A stretch of 64,000 bases of DNA from Coniella vitis. Its lineage: Eukaryota > Ascomycota > Sordariomycetes > Diaporthales > Schizoparmaceae. Positions 58,017 to 64,000 of the stretch are shown piece after piece. The first letter of the stretch is position 1; every line of letters begins with the position of its first letter. The position numbers and the translations under genes were made by a program. Below the pieces are notes generated by a model. That model was not told the origin of the DNA and did not search any database. It saw nothing but the letters and a program-made list of their open reading frames with translations. Location of the stretch: NCBI GenBank assembly GCA_011317545.1, contig WUJK01000005.1, forward strand, positions 1,922,001 to 1,986,000, given 5' to 3'.

Positions 58017-59084
58017 GTCAGTACTATCTTAGGGGCTGGCGGGCTCTGAAAAGGCGTCGTCTCTTGTGGCCAGCAAGCTCCTTGGAATCGAGCCAAATGC
58101 GGTGGTTGGCATCTAGCATCTGACCCGTTAATACGGACTGTAACGCTAAGTAGGTCTCACTGCGGAACTCGGGATGTCAACCAGTTGACAAAAGAGCACC
58201 GAGACTTGCGGGGCAACTTCGAGTACCTATTTGCTGCTGCTGCTGCTACTAAAATGGTAGGCATTCGTATTCATGCTGTGTCAGCTTGTTGTGTGTGTGT
58301 GTGTATGTGTATGTACGCCTCTGGACATCTCCATAGAGCCCGGCTCTTGGGCTTGTCCCATTCAAGAGATAGGCTTGCGGACAGTGTGGGTGACTTGTCA
58401 ATTCAAACCAGACAGTGTTGCCTTGGGGTTTATCGGCTCATAGCAGAGGATCCATATAAAGTCAGGCCACAGTCTTATCTCGCTACGGGGCGCCTTGCTG
58501 CGGTCTGTACTATGTACGGTCTACATAATACTATGTTGCATGCAATTGAGAGGAGCATCTAGCCAATTATGCATGCAACCTTGACAACAATGCTCGGACA
58601 TACACAAGTAGTTCCTCGGGGAAAGTGAGGAAATCACAGTGTATTTCGAGCCAGAATGTGTCTTCAGGCTTGCGCCACTAGCCTGTTGACTGCCCACAGC
58701 CAAGCCTTTTGGTGCTCTGCTAGTGCGCAAAGAAGCCTCCTCAGCTCTCAGTGTCCAGCCAGGCCTCGTCCTACGAAGCCATCATGAGGGTTCCTGGAGG
58801 GCCAGCGGCTCGAAGCTTGGGGTGTGAAGAGCGGCTGGCTGCTCCCCATGGCGGTACTGGTATCAGGTACTGTGATACCCCAGTGCTTTATCCGTGGCCA
58901 GCTAACGGAGCCTTCACCGTTCCTTCCTCTTTCCCTTGTCTCAGCGGACCAGGACCAGTCCGGGAAGGGGGGCTGCTCCTCTCTTCCCCAACGCCGCCAG
59001 TTGATCGAGCAGGGGTCAAGTAAGGTCGTGGAGATTGGCGTACAAGGTTATAACTTTAATAGAAGCTTCTCGTATTGATAATTA
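58017..59084. other. Intergenic region
   Basis: This is the downstream flank of the Hv1 gene. It contains a GT-rich run (about 58290-58315) and a GTACTATGTAC motif at 58507-58517. No gene is supported. Confidence 0.6.
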
Positions 59085-59407
59085 TCACCGTCCCCCTCCT
59101 TTCTGCTTGTCTTTCTCAGCTCCTGCTATTTCAACCGCATTCTGCCACGGTGTTGAGGATACTTGCTGCCTTCCGTAATATTTCATTCTCGTCTTGTTGT
59201 TCTCCTGCTGTCTCTCGCTGACTTTTCTGCTCCCGCTTTGCATTCCACACCCCCTCTCTCCCGCATCGTCAACTTTGACTTTTTTGGCACAGCAACCAAT
59301 TGTTTATCTTGAACGCCAGAGTTCTTCATCTCTACACACACGGTTAATCACGCATCTTCAAAGCTCCTCTCCACCCCCACCGCCATTGAAAAAAAAAATC
59401 AGTCATA
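59085..59407 (+). promoter_or_regulatory. Pyrimidine-rich promoter/leader of the GPI protein gene
   Basis: About 320 bases before the ATG are dominated by C and T, with long CT tracts, an ACCAATTG word at about 59293-59300 and a short A9 run just before ATAATG. Such CT-rich leaders are typical of strongly transcribed genes in filamentous fungi. Confidence 0.5.
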
Positions 59408-59989
59408 ATGAAGGCCACTATCTTCTCTCTTGCTGCCCTCGTGGCTCCCATTGCCGTTCTAGCCCAGGACACAACCACAACTGCTGCCACCTCGACCTCG
59501 ACGTGCGCTGCCGACTACATTGTCGAGACCTGTCTGTCTAGTACCGAGGCCAATGAGAAGTCCTGTGGTGAGCAGGACTATTCATGCCAATGTGCCGCCT
59601 ACCAGGCTATCGTAACGTGAGTTTAGACTTTAACAACATGTTATGAAAAGGCGGCCACATGCTGACCCAGATTGTTCATCTCAAGCTGCTTCAACAACTG
59701 CCCTGGTGACGCTCGCCAGTCCACTTACGAGGGCCTGGTTACCCAGTACTGCGCTCTTGCTAGCCAGTATTCGTCGACCAACACGGTTGCAGCAACTTCC
59801 ACTACCACTTCTGGTTCCAGTGCTGCTACCGCTGCCACCACAACGTCGGCCTCTAGCTCCACTGGCTCTTCGACGGCCACATCTTCGAGTGCATCTTCGT
59901 CATCCAGCGCCAATTCCGGAACTCACCTCGCCAAGGGCGCCGGTGGCGTGCTGGCTGCTGTCGCTGGTGTTGCTGCCGCGCTGCTGTAG
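59408..59989 (+). CDS. GPI-anchored Cys- and Ser/Thr-rich surface protein, 175 aa, two exons
   Basis: Exons are 59408-59616 and 59671-59989; the junction restores VTLFISSCFNNC. A signal peptide (MKATIFSLAALVAPIAVLAQ) is followed by a domain with eight Cys (about residues 33-102), including a CxC pair (YSCQC) and CFNNCPGD. The spacing differs from the canonical CFEM domain, though eight Cys near the N-terminus of a GPI protein is a shared theme. A Ser/Thr/Ala stalk of some 50 residues follows, then a hydrophobic tail (LAAVAGVAAALL) preceded by small residues (SANSG) that fit a GPI attachment site. The mature protein should sit on the plasma membrane or cell wall and be heavily O-mannosylated. 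Function is unknown; wall integrity or adhesion is the usual guess. Confidence 0.88.
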
Positions 59990-62316
59990 GTCAATTGGAC
60001 ATGACATGGTGGGATGAGACAAGATGATACGAACTTATATCGATAACGGACATGGCGGTACAATACTGGCAAGAGAAGCAGCTGGCGAGAATCCTCACCC
60101 TGAGTTTTCTGCAGGATTCCTAGCAGAGACTCCAATGATTACCCAATCACATGATGGAAGTAGGACACAAATACGAGTTTGTGTGGGGCTCATGCGAGGT
60201 TATGGATACAATACAGTGCACTGCAACATGCAGTGACTTATTCTAGTGTTTAATTCATCACAAATGCATTCTTGCTGACCAACACTATTCTGATTGTCCT
60301 CGCGAACAAACGTCGCAAATGTCATTGGCATGTGTTACCAAGAATCGGCTGCAACTGATATAACCACTTGTTTCCGGTCGAACTCCTTCTAGGAGAGAAT
60401 GATCAGGAAGTTCAAAGTTAATACATTCATGTGACATTGGATTCCTGCTAGGAATAAAAAGCAGAAGGGAAAAAAGAGGGGTATGAGGAAATGTCAAAGA
60501 GGAAGCATAAATTTTGAGGACATGGGGCTAAAGCGATGGTACAACAAAGGGCTTTTGATACAATCACAATGATCTAGAACGACACATATATATGGATATT
60601 AGTGGTATATCTGAGGCACTCAAAGGCAGCCCCCCGCCGTTGCCGTCTCGAGCAGATCCGAATCACACCGTTGAAACCCTCCCCCGGGGGCTCCCACCCC
60701 AAACAGAATTGTGCTAAAGATCTCGGCAAGCCAGAAGTGATGTTCTAGTTATGAGAGGTTCGACTTCAACGGCCAATGCTTTCCTTTTACCGATCACTGA
60801 TTGTCTGATGAAGAGAGTACAGAGATCAAATCTGGCAAAAGAATTGTTCTCATAGTACCTATCTATACGGGCAATGGCGAAGCATTACTTCGCCTCCATC
60901 TTTGCTGATTTTTTTTTTCAACCTTGCTCGGAGTAGCTGATGTTGAGAAGGTAACAGTTTCCGATGCCCAAAGTGGTAATACACCGCAGGACCAGGTCTA
61001 GCCCCCCAAAAGCCATAACAATCAGTGGCCCAGGAAAACAGTCTTGTCGATTTCTCGGAGAAGATGCCAAGGCTATCACCATTCTATGCCCTTCCGAACA
61101 CAAGCAGAATCATCACCAATAGAAGCATCAGCAGCAAAACAGCGAGGTGCATTCGACTTTCGATGACAATAATGCCTTTTATAGAGTGACAGTCAGAAAG
61201 AGATACAGACCAGGTTTGCTCTTCGGGGTTTGGGACAAGGCCATAAGATTTGGTATTGCATATTATGCTTGGTGAGAAGAAGTGACGGTCACTGGTCTTG
61301 TCTGTCTTGGCGGGTGGGAGGCCTGATAGACGCTGTCGGAAAGAGAACATTCTGCATGAGTTGCTTTATCATGCTTTTGACTTGCTGGTATTTTTTTTGA
61401 AAGCTGTTCTCTCACACATGAGTGCTTTTTTGCTCCAGTTGAACCGATTTCCTTCTCTGATAAGGTCTAGATGAAACTGTGATAACCGGCGGGAAAAGGC
61501 AAGGTCATCGGGTTTCTAATGGCATCCTTGAACAGTAAATGTCACGCACCCCAAGCAGTGTATAGAAACCGTTGAATTACTGTCTGTGCTACGAAGAATG
61601 TCAAGGACTGTTTGTCAAAACATGTGAGCCAAGGACACTTTAACACAAGTCCAATCCACGGGACAGAAGCATACTCTCGTCCTCGGCGCAAAGGAGCTAC
61701 TTCACACAACTTTGTTCAATTTTGGACCTGTCCCACTTTGCAACAATACTAACAACGGACCTACGCACGCAATAATGTCGAGTTTTGAACAAGTCATGCC
61801 CAAAGTTGTGTAATTTTAGTCACGGTTGTTTGGAGGTGAAATGTCAAATTTCTATTTGGTAGTGGTATCATCTTCGTCTCGTCGTATACGTATTGTTATG
61901 TGCAGGGTAATAGAAGTATCATCCACGGTTTGCGCAAAACCTTGCCTCATACACAAACACCACAGCTCTAGATATATTCTCGCTCAAAAGAGGTACACCA
62001 GCAACCCTTTTGCCATCCGTGCTCCTCCAAGCTGCCCCAACAGAAGTACAAAGTCTCCCATTTCAAGCGTAGACCTTGCTTGTCGATGGGAGCCATCCAT
62101 TTGATGACCGAATAGCCCAATCTCAATGCATGGAACGAAAAACAAGTTGGTGAAGTACTAAAATTTGTATGTCGAAATTCTGTGAGTGGGAAATGTGTTG
62201 AGCGTCGAAAAGAGAAAGACCTCCTCGACTCAGGCGCGCATCCCGGATGCATTAAAAAATCTGTATTTTAGAAGACGCTGTCAAGATCGCTAAATTCGTG
62301 ATAGAGCAGCGCCTTA
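59990..62316. other. Convergent intergenic region
   Basis: 2.3 kb lie between the GPI gene (+) and the AHC1-like gene (-). Open frames are all under 100 codons and unrecognised. A CCCCCGGGGGC palindrome sits at about 60681-60691. Confidence 0.6.
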
Positions 62317-64000
62317 TTACATTCTTGGCTTGCGGCGCGCGGCAGCCTTGGCGGCAGTCTTGCCAGACACTTGGGTCACGAAGCTAACATGTCTAGCCTC
62401 ATCCTTTTTCCGAGAGCTATTGCTCGTACTGCCACTATGTTGGGTAAGTGGATCTTGCATGTCGAGGTACTCAATATCCACCTCGGCAATGTCAGAAACG
62501 TCTGCGTCGGAAGCATCACTGGTAGATGAAGCGTCATCGGTATCATCTCCACCATCATCACTCACGAGTGATGGTGCGTTGTTACTGATAGCGGTATTGG
62601 GGCTGCGATCAATGTCCATGGCATTAGAGTCACCCACGCTTGTACCATCTTCTTCATCCATAGAAGACATGCCCGCGGGCGGCAGTAGAGAGAGGGGCGG
62701 TGACTGGCTTTTGCTGCTCGAGGAACTGGGCTCGGAGGCAGACCCGACGGGCACGGCTCGAGCGGGAACGCGCTTTATGGGGAGCCGCGATCCCGTGTGG
62801 ACTGTGCTCATAGCACCTGGCTTGATATCCAGCATCTCTTCGTATTCATCCGAATCTTCTTCACCTTGCAACAGGTCATCTAAATCCACTCTACTCTTCG
62901 CATCTTCGACTTGTGATTGAAGGTTGCCGTTGAAGTTCCGGCTTTGCAGCAATTGGGAGAGGAAAGGAGTTGCGGAAGAGCCAACGAAACTCTTCGAGGG
63001 CTTACAGCCAGCAGGAGTAGATTGGAGTTGGGACGAAGCGCCAGGTATCTGGGACACACCCGGCAGCTTGCCCTCGTGGAATAACTTGAGAGAGGCTTCG
63101 ATGCGCTGCAGTATCTTCGCGTAAGCATTCTGCTCAGTCGTCGCGTCCACTCTCGCGAGAGGATGCACGACGCCGGGGTCTTGGCCGATGGACTGATTTC
63201 CAGTTGGGGCCTTGTCCTCTATGCGACTTGGTACACTTTCCTCTGCTGTCACAGGTACGCCACAAAAGAAGGCAGCCTCGTCATGAGACTTGAACTCCTT
63301 CTTGTGTGTAATGCGCACATGGTTAATGAAACCTTGTGTACTGCTAAAATCGTCTCGGTCACATCGCTTGCCGTCAAGCTTTTCTAGGTGACAGAAGAGC
63401 TTGACAGTCACGCCGTCACTTCGTTTGAGAATGCACGGTCCCTTCGTCTTGGGTGTCACAACAGGTGCTGGTGTTTTGTAGGCAACCTGACCGCGAGCGA
63501 CCCGTTTTCCGATCGCCGCACTCTCAGATTGACTGTTCCGTGTGGACCGTCCTTCCGCAAGCCTGGAGGCGGGAGCGACTGCTTGCCATTCAGGCACTTG
63601 GCCATCGAATTTGGGATCTGGGATGAGCCACTTGGCGTAATGACGCGCATAGGGACCGTCCACCACTCCATACGGTGGCGCCCACTGCGGTACAGGCCCG
63701 CTGATCCTGCTTTGGACAGCCGGTACCTTTCCATCGACGATGTCCAGCATCTGCTGAGGAGTAGGACAAGTAGTGGGGTAGGGAATGAGATGACACCGAC
63801 GCAGTTGTTCCAACGCAGCCTGACATTTCGCCAGTTCTTGGTTGATGAACCGCAGTTCTTGGTGTCTGAGGAGAATCTCGGTTCCAAATTGCTGGTGTAT
63901 GATATCGGTTATGCGGTCAGTGACGCCTGAGTCGTGCAGAGGTCTAGCAGGAGGTGACAGGAAATAATCTTTTCGTGGCGGCGCAGCGGGGGTCTCTGGG
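62317..64000 (-). CDS. AHC1-like C2H2 zinc-finger protein, partial (N-terminus beyond the window)
   Basis: The frame is open from the right edge (64000) to the stop at 62317, giving 560 residues of the C-terminal part; no start codon is expected inside the window. The first residues visible (KDYFLSPPARP, then a helix ELRFINQELAKCQAALEQLR) precede a conserved-looking segment HLIPYPTTCPTPQQM and YARHYAKWLIPDP. A zinc finger follows: LFCHLEKLDGKRCDRDDFSS with FINHVRITHKKEF, which is the variant C2H2 type of Ahc1, a subunit of the yeast ADA histone acetyltransferase complex. The C-terminal 250 residues are Ser/Asp-rich and acidic (DDGGDDTDDASS). A nuclear role in chromatin acetylation is inferred from this resemblance. 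A single-finger regulator of another kind is the alternative. Confidence 0.75.
   Translation of the reverse strand, partial: PETPAAPPRKDYFLSPPARPLHDSGVTDRITDIIHQQFGTEILLRHQELRFINQELAKCQAALEQLRRCHLIPYPTTCPTPQQMLDIVDGKVPAVQSRISGPVPQWAPPYGVVDGPYARHYAKWLIPDPKFDGQVPEWQAVAPASRLAEGRSTRNSQSESAAIGKRVARGQVAYKTPAPVVTPKTKGPCILKRSDGVTVKLFCHLEKLDGKRCDRDDFSSTQGFINHVRITHKKEFKSHDEAAFFCGVPVTAEESVPSRIEDKAPTGNQSIGQDPGVVHPLARVDATTEQNAYAKILQRIEASLKLFHEGKLPGVSQIPGASSQLQSTPAGCKPSKSFVGSSATPFLSQLLQSRNFNGNLQSQVEDAKSRVDLDDLLQGEEDSDEYEEMLDIKPGAMSTVHTGSRLPIKRVPARAVPVGSASEPSSSSSKSQSPPLSLLPPAGMSSMDEEDGTSVGDSNAMDIDRSPNTAISNNAPSLVSDDGGDDTDDASSTSDASDADVSDIAEVDIEYLDMQDPLTQHSGSTSNSSRKKDEARHVSFVTQVSGKTAAKAAARRKPRM

Overview
The window is nuclear DNA of a filamentous ascomycete (Pezizomycotina). 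The evidence is short GT-AG introns with CTAAC/CTGAC-type branch points, a Fungal_trans C2H2 regulator, a fungal rhodopsin-like membrane protein, a FRE-type metalloreductase and a GPI-anchored Ser/Thr-rich protein. Sordariomycetes, probably Hypocreales, is my best guess from the general look of the proteins; it is not proven here. Fifteen protein genes can be supported, one of them cut by the right edge. For the spliced genes I joined exons by reading splice sites and checking that the frame and family motifs continue.

Layout, left to right: an unrecognised coiled-coil protein (3004-4677, +); a ferric reductase (8452-10746, +); trifunctional C1-tetrahydrofolate synthase (11891-15609, -), divergent from eIF3i/TIF34 (16564-17804, +); the ISWI remodeller (18788-22378, -), divergent from a HAPSTR1/DUF4588-like protein (24630-25463, +). 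A 9.6-kb stretch without a recognisable gene follows. It holds an AT-rich island, a (CTA)11 array, a cluster of GTAC-centred palindromes and one unexplained long open frame. It ends at a large C2H2/Fungal_trans regulator (35099-39220, +). Then come a seven-helix rhodopsin-like membrane protein (40725-42641, -), an alpha/beta hydrolase (44728-45856, +), a Crp1/Mdg1-like protein with an AMPK-type glycogen-binding domain (47706-51179, -), a small disordered protein (52542-53152, -), an RNF10/Mag2-like RING protein (54271-56250, -), a voltage-gated proton channel Hv1 (57301-58016, +), a GPI-anchored Cys-rich protein (59408-59989, +) and the C-terminal part of an AHC1-like zinc-finger protein (62317-64000, -).

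The left half is mostly core cell machinery: one-carbon metabolism, translation initiation and chromatin remodelling. The right half is mostly sensing, membrane and surface functions. I see no biosynthetic cluster, no intact transposon, no CRISPR array and no tRNA or rRNA gene. Several introns are unusually long for this kind of fungus (1193, 388, 352, 298 and 270 nt), while the C1-THF synthase and the C2H2 regulator contain exons of only 21, 38 and 26 nt. The most noteworthy items are the fungal Hv1 channel with Lys at the third S4 charge, the repeated GTAC-N3/4-GTAC motif, the long intron with a minisatellite in the Crp1-like gene, a TTAGGG box in the C1-THF/eIF3i shared promoter, and the unexplained 437-codon open frame.
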